A stretch of DNA of 64,000 nucleotides from Cryptomeria japonica (GCF_030272615.1 NC_081406.1:395332439-395396438); one strand, 5' to 3'. Positions 21,236-33,610 are shown, counted from the stretch's first letter. The notes: a model not told the origin generated them from the letters alone. Made by a program: numbers and translations.

Positions 21236-22755
21236 CAGTAGTATCATAAATTGTACACCCTTGCTAGGGTGGTATGATTTCACACTTAGTTTAGCACCCG
21301 CCTTAGTGTGTCTTGCATCTTGCATTTCTGATTCCCCTTTGAGCATTTAATTAATTGATTTAGTTAAATCTAAAGTCACGTTTCATCACTTTACATATTA
21401 TAAAGTTGGACCCTTTACCCTAAGTGTGCCCCTTTCCATTTAATTCCTCCAATGAATCATTTAATCATAAAACTGAATTATGTCTTATTTCGACCTTTCA
21501 GGACCAATTTCACATATCAAAACATCTCAAAATCAGCTGTAACTTTGGGATGTGCTCTAATATCATCATATCTAATGGCCCTAAAAATTTGGTGAAAAGT
21601 TGGTTAGACCGTGGCGGGAATGCACATGGTCCTTGACTTTTTTTCTCAAAAGTTTGAGAGAATAATCCTATGATATAATAATGCTTAACCCCAAAAGATT
21701 GGTAGGGAATTCAAATCCTAGGTTGGCCTAAAGACGAAATTAAGATCTAGGGTTTCATACTTAAGAGCTCTCTTTCTTCATTTGAAGGGGTCTTCTTCTA
21801 AGAATCTAAGAGCAGGTTTTTGGAGCATAAAGAGCCTTCTTTGTAGCGAAAGAGTAGAACTTTGAAGTCTTCAAAAATATTCAACATTCATCCATCAAGC
21901 ATTCATCAATAATTATTTCATCAATTGGGGGCTTTTGAAGATGTAGGAGAACAATAGGAGATCACTGATTGAAGATTGGCTTGTACCTCTCCCTTGGGGT
22001 TGGGTATGGTTTCATGTTGTTTTCATGTATTTGTATAAGCTTCATTTTGATTAATATTCATTCTTTAGATCACCTTGCATCATGGATTTAGAGCACTTAC
22101 TTTGTGAATTATAAGCAATTAGGGTTTACTCTAGATTGTTTGCTTTCATTTTAGGATCTTGCACACACACAAGGTTCATGCACACACATTTTTAGTACAT
22201 TATCGACTATTTGTGGAGGTGGAAATCACCAAAATAGGGATTTGACTAAGGCAAAACCCTATATATCCACCCAAAACCCTATTTTGCAGCTTGAGATAGA
22301 GGTTTAGATCCGAGCGTCGCTGGAAGTTTCAGGACCGAAGGAGAGCACAGAGAGTTTTTGAGTGCAAATTTCATCAGAAACCCCAAGGAAAGGAGTGTGG
22401 CACCCTAGTCCTACCTAGGATAGGGGTGTGGTGCCTTGGTCCTGCCTTCTGTCAGTAGGATTTGGTAGGACAGTGTCTTGCAGGCTTGAGAACTCACCCT
22501 ATCAGTTGCAACTCCAGACTTGCAAAATCAAGATAGTGGCGTGGCACCCTGGTCCCAAAAATTTCTACTTAGATCTCATACATAGGTGCACTTCAAATTT
22601 TGCATCCTAATCTTTACTTTTCAATAGTGTATCAGTTGTCCTTTGATCTGCATTTCTAGATAAGGGTTTGCTTGCTTACTTGTATCCTTGGTTAGATTGC
22701 ATTTTTTAATCATTCCTCTCTCGTTTATAGAAAAGGGATATAAAACCTAAGAATA
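21236..22755 (+). repeat. LTR-like sequence of element G
   Basis: The block 21711-22755 reappears in reverse orientation at 62985-64000, so it is a repeat with a defined sequence. A plausible LTR start, TGTACACCCTTGCTAGGG, is at about 21256. The stretch around 21750 (GGGTTTCATACTTAAGAGCT) and a 5'-UTR-like run follow. Homology with the right-hand copy fades after AAAACCTAAGA at about 22754, which I take as near the inner end. No second copy of the LTR flanks the element, so edges are approximate. Confidence 0.6.
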
Positions 22756-24628
22756 TCATGGTTGTTGGAGCAACATATCCCAATTAGATATAAAATTATT
22801 GCAATGACAAGTTAAAAAGAACAAGTGTTTTTCGTTATTCGCACACTTGTGCAAAAGGTTGGTCGAGTGGTCCTACTTCTAACACACACTATCCTCTCCC
22901 TTGGCTTTCGTGGTCCTAGGTGCAAGAGAAAATTGTTAGTAACACTCAAATTTTTATCTTTTTAAGAGAGGCCTGCCAAGAGACACATCACTCTTGGGAA
23001 CAATCTCGCCACTATAGAAATCAGGTGAGAGTGAAAGTTGTAGCCTTGGGTATAGCTGTTCCTACAGTGTAACTTGTCGAAAGGACAAATGGGCCCCACC
23101 ACAAGTTACAAGGCTCTTAAGTGAGTCACTATAGAATGAACTCATGTCCAAAGACATAAAAAATTACTAAACACCTTTAAGTAGTATCCCACCCATTCTA
23201 TTGATTGAGGATATTTGTGATATAATTCAGTGCAAGAGCATAGATGGTTTTGCTCCCAAGATACTCACCATACATATTTTCTTGAGTAGAAATATAGCTT
23301 TTTGAAAAGTCACTTGTGGCTTGATGAAAGTGGTGACTCCCCCATCATAAGGATCATCTATTTGTTATGCTCATGCAAGACTTAGTATATCACATCCTTA
23401 CCTACCATGGCAGGATTCATAAGGTATGTAGTACCAAAGTCAAAGAAATATCAAGATGTGGGCTGAATTTATCGCAACTGGCCATTTGACCTTAGGGATA
23501 CAAAGTGTTTGAAGTGTTTTCATTTTAGTCAAGACCAAGTGCAAATTGAGCTGACTCTAGGCTTTGGAAAGAAAAACACCTAAAATACAATTAAAGGAAA
23601 GGGTCATAAAAAGTTCAAGGATTGGGTTGATATAGACCCATACTCATTTGTGCCTTTGAGGCAACATTCTTGTGTTTGTGTGCTTGCTTTGTTTTCTTGT
23701 CAAAGAAACATCATAAAATCCAAAAATCAAAACAAGTATTCATCCAACCAAACATTTTTTTTCAAAACAACCAAGAAGATCAAAAACAAAGAAAAGTATC
23801 AAACTTTATGACCATTCTTCACATCTTGAGAAAGAAGAATCTTCATCAAAACATCAACTTGAAAAGAAGACCATTGATCTCAAAGGCTTTGATCAAAAGG
23901 AGGAAATTATTCTATCTAAATAGAAAAATCTTTGTCTCTCATAGAGTTTTTCTATGTCATATGCATCTCTACCTTCAAGGCAAATCAAACGAATTTGATT
24001 TAGAGTCATTAAACCACAAAGATTTTATGCAATATAGAGCTTTGAGTTATCACAAAAACCAAGGAGGTAAGATCAATCCCAACTTCTTCCCAAACATTTG
24101 TATCACATACAATGTAGCTCGAGAAATGCCACCAATGCCCGAAAGGGAAGAGGTAGAATTTGTTCCATTTGTGACACAAAGCTTTTATTGAAGTTAAAAC
24201 ATCTCATCCATTCCAACATTCACTTCATCATCAATCCATTCCAACTCTCAAAACATTAAGAGGTTCTTGTCCTAAGTTCTCTTTTGGATATTGCTTGAAT
24301 CAAACAAAAAAACATCACTTTTAGATTGTTTCTACATCTAGGATAAGCTCATCCTAAGAGACATATCTATGTAGGTTAAAACTAATTTATGAGTGAATCC
24401 TCTCATTACTAGGTAGTTAAGTCTTTAACACATCTCAAATTTCTCTACACCTTATCACATAAAACCTTATCAAAACACAAACAAACAATTCAATGAAAGA
24501 ATTTTGGTCACATCTACCTTTAAGTGCTAGAGATCCACATGCAACACAATTCACCAACCATCAATCTATCATTTTATCAACAACTAATCATCCTTTTCAC
24601 CCAACTTCAACAAAAACTCATAAACAAA
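22756..24628 (+). other. Leader of element G
   Basis: This is non-coding sequence between LTR and gag. The 173-codon open stretch at 23670-24191 is Lys/Asn/Phe/His-rich and shows no domain; I regard it as a chance frame or a decayed leader ORF. The rest contains AC-rich low-complexity sequence before gag. Confidence 0.5.
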
Positions 24629-26160
24629 ATGGCTCATGCTTGATCACAGTCAAGGCAACGAGAAATAGAAATTGAAGAAGAAGAGGAGGAAAATATCAAT
24701 GAATTTCAAGAAGCACTTGGAGGAAATGCTAATGACGAAAATCCAAGTACTCCTACTCCTACAACAATAGAAAGGGCTCAGCACAACTGTATCTTTAACA
24801 GACTTTTTGATGAAATACTCAGGAGCAATGTAGATGCTCACATTTTAAAGCTTGCTCAAGAAGGAGCCAAACTCCCCTCTGACTTTGATCTTGCACAACT
24901 AAGACAAGCATCAGAATGAAAAAGTCACCATGAAGAAGAAAGAGGTAGAGATCCCATCAGATATAACATTCATCGAGGTAACCCACCACCTCCTCCTCCA
25001 AATGAAATAGAGATGTTGTGGCAACAAGTTGAAAATATCGCTCAACAACTTCATAGTGGTGTGAAAACTAATCAATTTTCACTCAATGACATTTGTCCCT
25101 ATCCCTTTGATAGGAATCTTTATATGCCACCATTTCCACGAGGATTCGAAACACCCAAATTCAAAAAGTATCTAGGAAAAGGAGATCCTTGTGATCATGT
25201 CAGGGAATTCCACTCAGATTGCGTCAAAGTGGCATACGAAGATACATACCTCATGCACCTTTTTCCCCAAAGCTTGGGAGAAACAACCATACCATGGTTT
25301 TCCCAACTACCAGGTGGCATTAGGACCTTTGAAGAGCTAGTTCAGAAGTTCTTGGCACATTACTCTCATAACATTGAACGTGATATCACCATGGCTGATC
25401 TATGTAACACTAAACAAAAACCAGGTGAACTATTCTCAGTAATCCTGCAACGATGGCGTCAAATGTCTAGCAGACGTTCTCTTCAGTTACCTGAACAAGA
25501 ACTAGTGGAAATATTTATTTCCAACTTAAACAAAGAAATGGAATTTCACCTAGATGTCAAAGACACAAACTCTTTCAATGACATGACCACCAAAGGTTTA
25601 AAATGTGAGCGAGCTCTCATCAAGAAAGGACTTATCAAAATCTATCAAAAGTTCACAACCTATAGTTTGATTTGTAGTTCAAAACCCCCCACCTCAGACT
25701 AACATAGTTGCTTCTCCAAATCAAGGCCACATCACATATCATGATGAACCCAGACCACGTCAACAAAAACAAAAGCAAACATACACTCCCTTAGGGGAAC
25801 CCATCGAAACAGTATTGCGACAACTGGTTTCTCAAAATCTAGTAACCCTACCCAAAACATCAAACTATGAGCCTCAAGTCAAACTTGCATGGTGGAGGGA
25901 TTCTGAACATTGTGATTTCCATCAAAGGAGAGGAAACAAGACAAGGAATTGTCATAGATTGAAAGATCTTATTCAGGATCTTATTGACTGAGGTGAAATC
26001 AAAATCTAAGGACATGACCCAAAGACAACAAACAATGATCATCTGATGTTCAAAAATCCACTTCCATCACCAAATCAAAGGGGTCCTTCTACTTCTAGGA
26101 GAGGCACTGATACCACTGATTATATGGAAGCCACATATAATTACAATATAAATCACCTAT
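24629..26160 (+). pseudogene. Gypsy gag (element G), broken
   Basis: The frame starts at ATG 24629. It meets TGA at codon 5 and again at 24917, each a plausible CGA-to-TGA change. It then runs open to 25702 with the core DPCDHVREFHSDCVKVAYED, LFPQSLGETTIPWFSQLPG and TFEELVQKFLAHYSHNIERD. A frameshift in a C-run near 25690 leads into the second frame. That frame contains WWRDSEHCDFHQRRGNKTRNC, whose C-x2-H-x4-H-x4-C spacing is the Tat-type zinc cluster, and more stops at about 25990. The sequence ends near 26160, where it abuts the RT of element F in opposite orientation; nothing of G's protease or pol is present. The family is related to B but clearly distinct. Confidence 0.85.
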
Positions 26161-26440
26161 AACAATGCATCCATATTTGGTAAGGTGTAATTGTCCTTGA
26201 GAGATGAAATGTTTACGTTTCTAAAGTCTGCACACAATTTAATGTCCCCATTTTTCTTCCTTATTGATACCAGGTTAGAGACCCAAGAAGAATGTCTGAT
26301 TGGTTTTATTATTGTACCATCCCTTAGCTTCATGATCTCTTCCTATATTTTTGGCGTCAGGGTTGGATTGATGGGCCTTTGTTTCTGCCTGAATGGTTTA
26401 GTATCAGGTTTGAGTGGAATTTGATGCTGAAAAAGATCTT
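26158..26440 (-). pseudogene. N-terminal RT fragment (element F)
   Basis: On the minus strand the reading is FSWSYEDPKSYREDLFQHQ, then PFRQKQRPINPTL, then SSWVSNLVSIRKKNGDIKLC, ADFRNVN and DNYTLPNMDALL. These are the first RT blocks of a Gypsy pol. The catalytic YVDD and everything beyond is missing, because the sequence is cut off near 26160 where element G begins. Stops interrupt it once or twice. Confidence 0.85.
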
Positions 26441-26666
26441 CTCTATAAGATTTCGGATCCTCATATGACCAAGAAAATATATGATGATATTTCCTTAGCA
26501 AGGCAATGAACATGCTTCTGACTTTGGGAGTTATCCTCTTTCTGATAGATACCTTATTTGGGGCATGCTCTATTCCTAGATTTATTTATTCTAGACTGTC
26601 ATTTTGCACTATTGTAGTTTTAGTTGGAGAATCATTTCCATCAAAGATCCTCTCCAAGGCAACCAA

Positions 26667-27257
26667 TTACCTTGGAATTTTGTTGGTCTTTAGTTGTACT
26701 ACTTCCTTCCCAAACACCATATCCTTTCCATCAATATTCTCAATAAATACATTAAAATCTATTTCATGGGCCTCATAATTGTCGATGCATTGCAAGAATT
26801 TGACCAAATCTTCATCATCCTCAAATACCTGCCAACTGTAGATATTATCTAGGACAGAGGGCCTAGTCTTTATTTCAACTTTGGAGATATTCACCATGGT
26901 AATATCATCTTTCCTTAGGGCAATGTTAGCAAGAAAGTCCGCGGCCATGTTCTTAGACCTATCTATCCAATTTATTGAGAAAGCATGAAACATTTCCAAA
27001 CAATCCCATACTGCATTTCTATATTGTCTTAATATTTTGTGCTTTGATGAATATTTGCACCTTACTTGTGAGACAATCAATTCAAAATCTCCAAAGACAA
27101 CCAACGTTTTTATTCCATGTCTAAGTGCCATATTATTTGTGCATTCAAAAGATAGTAAAAAAGAATACCTGAATGTTTTTCCTTTAGGATAAATGAAAAC
27201 TACTCGAGCTCCATTTCCATCTTTGCTACATGCCCCATCTAAGAACATTTGCCACAT
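26667..27257 (-). pseudogene. RNase H domain upstream of RT (element F)
   Basis: The 196-codon open frame carries FLDGACSKDGNGARVV (first Asp), TNNMALRHGIKTLVVFGDFE (third block with Asp), then ADFLANIAL (last Asp). The segment that normally follows TNN and carries the catalytic Glu seems shortened by about four residues, which should inactivate it. The type is the archaeal-like RNase H found as a second domain in Tat elements. It lies between protease (27774-27526) and RT (26440-26158) in the same orientation, not after RT as in element B. The tail KTNKIPR and LVALERIFDGND leads toward RT as in Tat pols. Confidence 0.8.
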
Positions 27258-27525
27258 ATCATTAGGACTCTTCTAAACATTATTTTCCATTGGATCATTC
27301 TTTTGTAGCTCTGATTTTGTTATTTGTATAGTAAAGTTACCTATCTATGTATCATAGAAATTCACCATGGGATCATCATTAGGATATTCAATGATATGGA
27401 GTGACCTTGGCTCTCTTTCAATCTAAACTTCCTTTCCATTAACTAGTATAGTGGCATATGATAAATCTAATTGAATGCTCCCCCCTACCAACCTGGTCTA
27501 TTGTCTTGAAAGTAACATTCCATAA

Positions 27526-27774
27526 TTAGGGGGTACATCGATAACTATGATGTATTCTGTATGTGGCTTCTCGACATGATGCTATTTTCACCTCTATGTC
27601 TTTGATAACTCCCACAATAGGGACTGTTCTATTATCCATAGCATAACAAGTGCCATACTGGTCATCTACCTCCAATCCAAGTTCCTTCATAACTCCTAAA
27701 GGCATTACATTTATAGCTTCTCTTGAATCAATCATATAATTCCTCATTAGTCTGTTATTTATAAACAAAGTCAA
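27526..27774 (-). pseudogene. Aspartic protease fragment (element F)
   Basis: The 82-codon frame has YMIDSREAINVMPLGVMKEL, matching the active-site block of plant Gypsy proteases with the usual DSGAS-type site changed to DSREA (a Gly-to-Arg change). It continues with VGVIKDIEVKIASC. Flanking sequence on both sides (28100-27775 and 27525-27260) is in the same orientation but broken by stops. Confidence 0.75.
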
Positions 27775-28104
27775 ATAGAATGGATTTACTTGGGACAGAT
27801 CATCAGGAAGGGTAGTTCCTAAATATATTTAAGGATCCCATTTATACCCCCTTGATTATGATGGCTTGTTTTTCTTTTCATGTTTGGTTCTTCCCACACC
27901 AAAAGGAACTTCAGAGATTAATGCCAAGGTGTTGCTCTTATATTAAGGTATCTTCATCATTTCAAGCAAGAGGACTAATATTTTTATTTGTGATAATGTA
28001 TTGGTGATGTCAAATGAATTGGTGGGTGATGTTGATACCTTGGCGACTTATACTTTTGGTAGATCTTTCTTGTATGATTCTTGATCTTTTGGTATATTTG
28101 GAAT

Positions 28105-28572
28105 TTATTTATTTATTGTCATTTTAGGTATTTCTCCATTTCTAAGTTCTTTTGTACCTTTCTCTTTTATGAACATACTTGTAGGTTTGTCTTGATCATG
28201 ATTAATAACCCTTCTCTTTAGGTTGTAATTATTCTTGTCTTGTTCAACAACAAGATCGGTGAGGGCTTTAATTTCCTCTTCAGAAGGTCTTCTCCACGAT
28301 ATTGTGTCATACCTTCCCCAAGTATTTCTACGAGTATTGTCATCACAATCAGAGAATATCTTCTGCTGATAGAATTGTTTGCTATGTTTCTGATGGGCAA
28401 CTTCACATTCACATCCTCCATCATCTGATGATTCATATTCTCCCATGGTAGACAACATGTTAATAGTCTGATCATCATCATATTCTTCATTTTCATGGTA
28501 TGATTGCTCATCATATTGAAAATTTTGAGCTACAATACATTGTATTGGGGAATATGGTAAATTGCAAGCCAT
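28105..28572 (-). pseudogene. Gag-protease connecting region (element F)
   Basis: The 155-codon frame is acidic and hydrophilic, with an Asp/Glu/Ser-rich run (EENEEYDDD-like, residues 25-55) and a Lys/Arg-rich end. It has no recognised domain. Its place between gag core and protease suggests the end of gag. Confidence 0.6.
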
Positions 28573-28909
28573 GCACCATGGGGCTTCTTTTAAAAAAATG
28601 ATTGTTTTGTTTTCTTAGTGGATCTAGAGTTTCTTTCTTCTCATCAATGGGTTTGCCATCCTTTCAGTTAGTCCTATAAGGCATGTCATGCAATCGTGGC
28701 CTGCCATTTCTCTAAAACTGTGGCCTATCATTTTTGGTGACCTTGTTCATGAGATCCTTGAAAGCATTAATGACTTTATCCATCTTATCCTCCTCCTTAA
28801 TCTATTTATTGTGTGTTTTAAGGTTATAAAGTATGGCATCATCCCTTTTTTCGATCCTGCCAACAACCTTTCTATTATTCTCTATAGTGATTGCAATTTT
28901 ATGAGCATA

Positions 28910-29245
28910 TTATAGGGTAGATGGAATTTTGGATCTGATCTCATAGTTAGTCTTGCTGTCAAATGCATTTATATAGTGGAGGACACTTACTTCATTTACT
29001 AGCTTCATGCACCATGGAATTTTGTTTAACACCTTATTGAACCTTTTGTTAAATTCAACTACTGATTCATTGTGTCCCTTTTGTATTGTCATAATTTTAT
29101 GTAAGGTAAATTCAACGCTATTTTGATCTCTGTATTGCTCCAAAAAAGGTCTCTTGAATTCTACTAGGCTACTGATTGAAGCATCTAGTAACGTTCTAAA
29201 CCAATTTCTTGCATCCTTAGTTAGTGACTGTATAAATAGCCTCAT
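28910..29245 (-). pseudogene. Gag core (element F)
   Basis: The 111-codon frame has MRLFIQSLTKDARNWFRTLL, FKRPFLEQYRDQ and VVEFNKRFNKVLNKIPW, the standard plant retrotransposon gag core. It is a different subgroup from the B/C gag. The frame breaks at both ends. The element H remnant near 53.7 kb has a comparable MKLFVRSLEEDASE block. Confidence 0.85.
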
Positions 29246-29489
29246 TTTAACATCTTAACATGGAAATCCAAAATCCTCTATCACAGTATCAAATGCATTA
29301 CAATTCCCTTCCCCTATTATGGCACCACTCCTTGTGAATTTTGGAATAGTAGTTCTCAAGTCATTTGAGATAGGGTGGGTAACCTATGACTCTTGAGAAA
29401 TCAAATTGCTTGTACTGATCAGTATTCATAAATCTTCCTAAACAATTGTGCACTAGATTTGTTTGCAATTGACTTCCATAGTATTGGCC

Positions 29490-29684
29490 TTAGTTTATGT
29501 TACCATAGGGATAGGTGAAAAGAGGTGCTTGGTTATAATATGGTTGGAATTGTGAATGTTGGGAAAATTGATTGTATGGATTATATTGCTGTTCAAGGTG
29601 GGATTGATTGTACAAATTGTATTGAGGAGGGTTTTGATTGTATGGGTTGCATTGAGAAGGGTTTTGGTTATATCCTTGATACAA
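29490..29684 (-). pseudogene. Gln/Asn/Tyr-rich repeat segment of gag (element F)
   Basis: The 64-codon frame is made of about eight short repeats around NPYNQ and NPPQYN. Low-complexity N/Q/Y-rich stretches are found in gag N-terminal parts. The repeats lie between the gag start and gag core. Confidence 0.6.
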
Positions 29685-29996
29685 AGGGTTTCCATATGTT
29701 CTGAAATTCTATCTTCCACCATCTGCTCCTCATAGAAAATCTCCTCCTTAAGGGAGGCTTCGGGCTTGAATTGATCTTAAACTATATCTATTATGTCTCT
29801 GTAAGTCACGAGTCAAAAAATCTTCATCAATTTATATTCCTAACTTAAAGCAAGCATCCAAGGCTTCTTGTGCCATTCCCTAATTCTTCATTTCAACTGT
29901 TGTGTCCATAAGCTACTTTACTAACCCCTCAAACCATCCTAGAAATTCTCTTTGGTTTCATGAACTTTTAGAACTTTTTAAGGCATCTATTGAATT

Positions 29997-30335
29997 TCAA
30001 GTAGAGGTTCCCAGAGAGAAGATAGGAGGAGTATTGAATTTTCCTTGTGGATAAAATTTATGCTTCTGTTTACATGCTTTATCCACAATAGTTAGATCCA
30101 TGTCTTTCCCTCCTCCACTAGTTGCAAACGTATTTTCTTGTATGTTGAATGGAAGATTTGGAGTATATTTATTTTTAATATTATATTGATTGTATCGTTC
30201 ATAAAGGAATGCATTTCTAGGCCCCATCTGATTATTTAGTGAATTGTTTGTCTTTTGATTAGTTTTATTTCTTTTCTGATTTAACTCCAATTGTTTGATA
30301 GGATGTCCTTGTCTTAAAGACCTTCTATTGTACAT
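29997..30335 (-). pseudogene. Gag N-terminal segment (element F)
   Basis: The 112-codon frame begins MYNRRSLRQGHPIKQLELNQ about 120 bases after the primer-binding site. It is basic and Asn/Gln-rich, and ends at LGTST. There is no catalytic motif. The position right behind the primer-binding site suits a gag start. Confidence 0.6.
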
Positions 30336-30452
30336 ACAAGTGTGTTTTTTTTATATCAGAGTCACTACCTCTCTTCAAGAGGAATTCTTTATTTTCTTCC
30401 TAGTTTTTTCCCAGTAGATTTTGTGTTTGTATTATTATTATTATTTTATATT

Positions 30453-30472
30453 GTCCCTAGTAGAGTCACCAA
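30453..30472 (-). promoter_or_regulatory. Primer-binding site of element F
   Basis: The minus strand reads TTGGTGACTCTACTAGGGAC. This resembles the TTGGCGACTCTGCTGGGGAC type used by some plant Gypsy elements, with C/G-to-T/A changes. The LTR end CACCAACA lies three bases upstream. Confidence 0.7.
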
Positions 30473-30474
30473 TT

Positions 30475-31342
30475 TGTTGGTGCTCAAAATCACTGGTTTG
30501 ATGATCCCTAAGGGTATGCCAATCCCTATAATCAAGATTAGCAATTGATTTTGGCCAACTAGTGGAATGACCAATTTGATCTATCTTCCCTTCACTTTTG
30601 GCTTCAGTGATTTGTTGTTCACGCTCATATGAGAATCCCTCCCTGTTAGGAATCAATCTCAATTCTTCCTCCAATTGCTGGCTTCATTCCTCTATTATCT
30701 CATACTTTGTCTTGTAGGCATTTCTTTCTATTTCTTAGCCGTAGGTTTCTTGGATTTGCCTTCCATTTCAATTAGTACTAGATAATTGAAACTGAAAGAG
30801 TTTTTTATGAGAGTGGGCACTTACTTGTAATGAAGTCATTGAAATTGATTTCTCTTAGTTCCTTGTTTTGACTGCTCTAGCTTTTGCTTCTTGAGTTTCC
30901 CCTCAATGATATGATGAGTGTAAAATCGGTGCTTTAATTCTGCTAATCATCATTTCAAAATACAGTTGCAGAATGGTCATTTATTGATTTAAATTCAAAT
31001 TCATGTAACAAGTTATCAACTTGGTGCATATAAATGTTGGGGAATTATGAGCTTCGTTATTCTGTCACTTAGATTTTTTGGTGTATGTTTTCTTTTCAAC
31101 AAAGCCCTTTTTTTTCATTCTTTGTCATCGTTTCCATTGTCAAATCACACAATATTGTCGGTGTAGCATCCTCCTATTTTTCAAACATTTTGGTGTAGAT
31201 ATCATCTTTGACTTAGTTCTCGTACTCCTTTACCGATATGTTTAGTTATATCGAAAATGAGCTTTTCGATAGGACCTATGTAGATGAAGCATAGTGCGCT
31301 ACTTAATATCTTTGTAGATCTAAATCACTACATCGAAACCTT
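30475..31342 (-). repeat. 5' LTR of element F (inner end; interrupted by element E)
   Basis: The inner end CACCAACA matches the inner end of the element H LTR at 61048. The outer part cannot be followed with certainty: at 31343 the Copia element E is inserted, and host sequence resumes at 38394-38428 and then after 52406. An upper edge is not found. No protein is seen here. Confidence 0.5.
31338..31342. repeat. Target-site duplication of element E, left copy (ACCTT)
   Basis: ACCTT directly before the element; the identical copy is at 38389-38393. Confidence 0.92.
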
Positions 31343-32556
31343 TGTTAGACAGTTCAAATAACTGAAAGACAACTAAGAGGTGGGGGGGGTGAATCAGTTG
31401 TCACAGATTAAAGGAACATTCAACAATTTAAACTTAAATACCGGAACTCAAAACATTAATACCAAAATAGAAGTTAATCAATTAAGTATGAATTTCAATA
31501 ATTACAGAATAAAAGCCATCCACACAACACCAAGATTTATATGTGGAAAACCCGGTAAAGGGAAAAACCACCATGGGAAGCCTACCCACAGTTAGATAAT
31601 ACTTCTGCAGTAAGTATGTGAATTACAATGAAAGGTCTTGCACTTGTAGGAAAGCCAACAACCTAGAGCACATTGCTCATCACAAAAGGAGCCTCACTGA
31701 CTACATAAAAATCTAGATTACAATTCGGAGAAGTGTTGAAGTGCAAAAGATAACACCTCCTATGCCTGAGTATAGTTCTAGTTAAGCTTAATACCAGAGG
31801 ACTAAATCCTCTTACATAAAGTTAATTCGATCTCCAATGATCGATCTACTCTTCTACCTGGATGATATTACATTATTAGCACATTATATTCCTTGACCAT
31901 GACCTCTTACATTAACCATGATGATCTACAATGAGATCTTACATTTATTTATACAAAACCTCGACCATAAAAATTTAGGTCGGCCACCAGACAATAAACT
32001 AATTACATAATTACAAACCATGTTGGCCTTAAACTAAACAAGTAATATCAACACATAAGACATCCCGGAGACACATCAATAGGTCCTATCCACACATTAC
32101 ATTAAAGCTAGTCCATAACCTAGATCAACCGGGACTGAGTATAGGTCCAAACGCTTCAACAATGATCTCCAAACATCAAGTATCGAACACGATCACCAAA
32201 AACATCCTAAAACTCCATCAAAAGCTGCACCAACACCACTTATGTAATTCATCAATGATCTCCATCAAAATCTCTACTGGTGAAACCCTCGCCGAAACCA
32301 GAAGCCAATATTCTAAGCAAGCAGGATAGCATCCAATCTCCAGACCAAAACCAATTGACCAAATATGAGTATAAGTATCATGAACAAGCCAATTCCATCA
32401 CTAGATTATACTAGATCATGCCGAATCCAAGTTAACTAGAAACCACTCAACCTATCGGGACCAAAAGGGTGGTGGTAAAGCATCCAAACAACTAGTGTTG
32501 ACATCAATGACAAAACATCAATGCAACACATAATAAATTCCACCAAATTGCCAACA
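31343..32556 (-). repeat. 3' LTR of element E (1214 bp)
   Basis: On the minus strand it starts TGTTGGCAATTTGGTGG after the polypurine tract and ends CTAACA. It matches the LTR at 37200-38388 along its length, with small indels. Confidence 0.93.
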
Positions 32557-32850
32557 ATATCCCCCTTTGGCATTGATGTAAATACTAGATGTGAAGAACA
32601 TCTAAGTACCAAGAAATGCCAAACAAGTCTCCCCCTGTGGAAGACAACCAAGAATCACCCGCATACAAATCTGAATATCTCTCCCTTTTACTTTTCATAT
32701 CTCCCCCCCTTTGACTTTTTCTTTTTCTTTCTTTATCTTTTTCACACCAATATCTCTCCCCCTTTGACATCAATGACATAAATCTGACAAAAATATCAAA
32801 GAAAAAACATAAGCCTCTGAATCTCAAAGTTGACTACTCCCCCTGAGTAG
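32557..32850 (-). promoter_or_regulatory. Polypurine tract and upstream purine-rich array of element E
   Basis: The tract next to the LTR is CCAAAGGGGGATAT (minus strand, 32557-32572). Four further runs of the AAAGGGGGAGA kind occur upstream at about 32632, 32703, 32756 and 32838. One of them could serve as an additional priming site. There is no ORF. Confidence 0.7.
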
Positions 32851-33020
32851 TAGCATCCCACATCAATGTCAGAATGAATAGTATCATAGATAGTGCATGT
32901 CAAACTGATGCCAAACCACATCAATCAAGTCTCTACCGGAGGGGCAGAAACTCCCAATCTACCTCCTAGGTACTCAAATGATTCCTTGGATAACAGTTTA
33001 GTAAAAATATCTGCAATCTG

Positions 33021-33485
33021 CTATTTAGTGTTCACATAAACCAGTCTAACTTCATTGGCTTCTATCTTCTCCTTCAAAAAGTTATACTTGATAGATATGT
33101 GCTTTGTCTTAGAATGAAATATCAAATTCTTTGATATATCAATAGCAATAGAGTTATCATAGTGAATAACTGCTGGTGCATCAAAATCCACCTTTATATC
33201 CTTCAACATTTTCTTCATCCATAAAACTTGTGTACAGTTAGTAGCAGCAACAACATACTCAGCTTCAGCAATAGATAGAGAAGTACATGACTGTTTCTTG
33301 TTGATCCATGAAACCAACTTATTTCCAAGAAAGAAAGATCCACCAAAAATACTTTTTTGGTCATCAACATCTCCAGCCCAATCAGCATCTATATATGCAC
33401 ATAAGGTAAAGTTATCATCCTTAGGGTACCATAAGCCATATTTTGATGTACCTTGCAAGTATCTGAAAATCCTTCTCACCGCCAT
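33021..33485 (-). pseudogene. Copia RNase H (element E)
   Basis: The 154-codon frame carries the RT-RNase H connection (RIFRYLQGTSKYGLWY), then AYIDADWAGDVDDQKS (first catalytic Asp), SIAEAEYVVAATNCTQVLWM (catalytic Glu), and VIHYDNSIAIDISKN (Asp), with KHISIKYNFLKE near the end. All expected acidic residues are visible. It ends at VNTK next to the purine-rich 3' region. The upstream join to RT (33486-33610) has stops. Confidence 0.9.
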
Positions 33486-33610
33486 CTCATTATTTTCTCT
33501 AGGATCACTCTAAAATCTTGAAACAATACAAATAACATTCATTATGTCAGGCCTAGTCTGAGTCAAATAAAGAAGACCTCCAATCATAGATTTGTATCTT
33601 TAGGATTTAC

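Noticed and set aside
23670-24191. 173-codon ORF as a gene
   Set aside because: Biased composition (Lys, Asn, Phe, His), no domain, located in the leader of element G; kept only as a remark in the leader entry.
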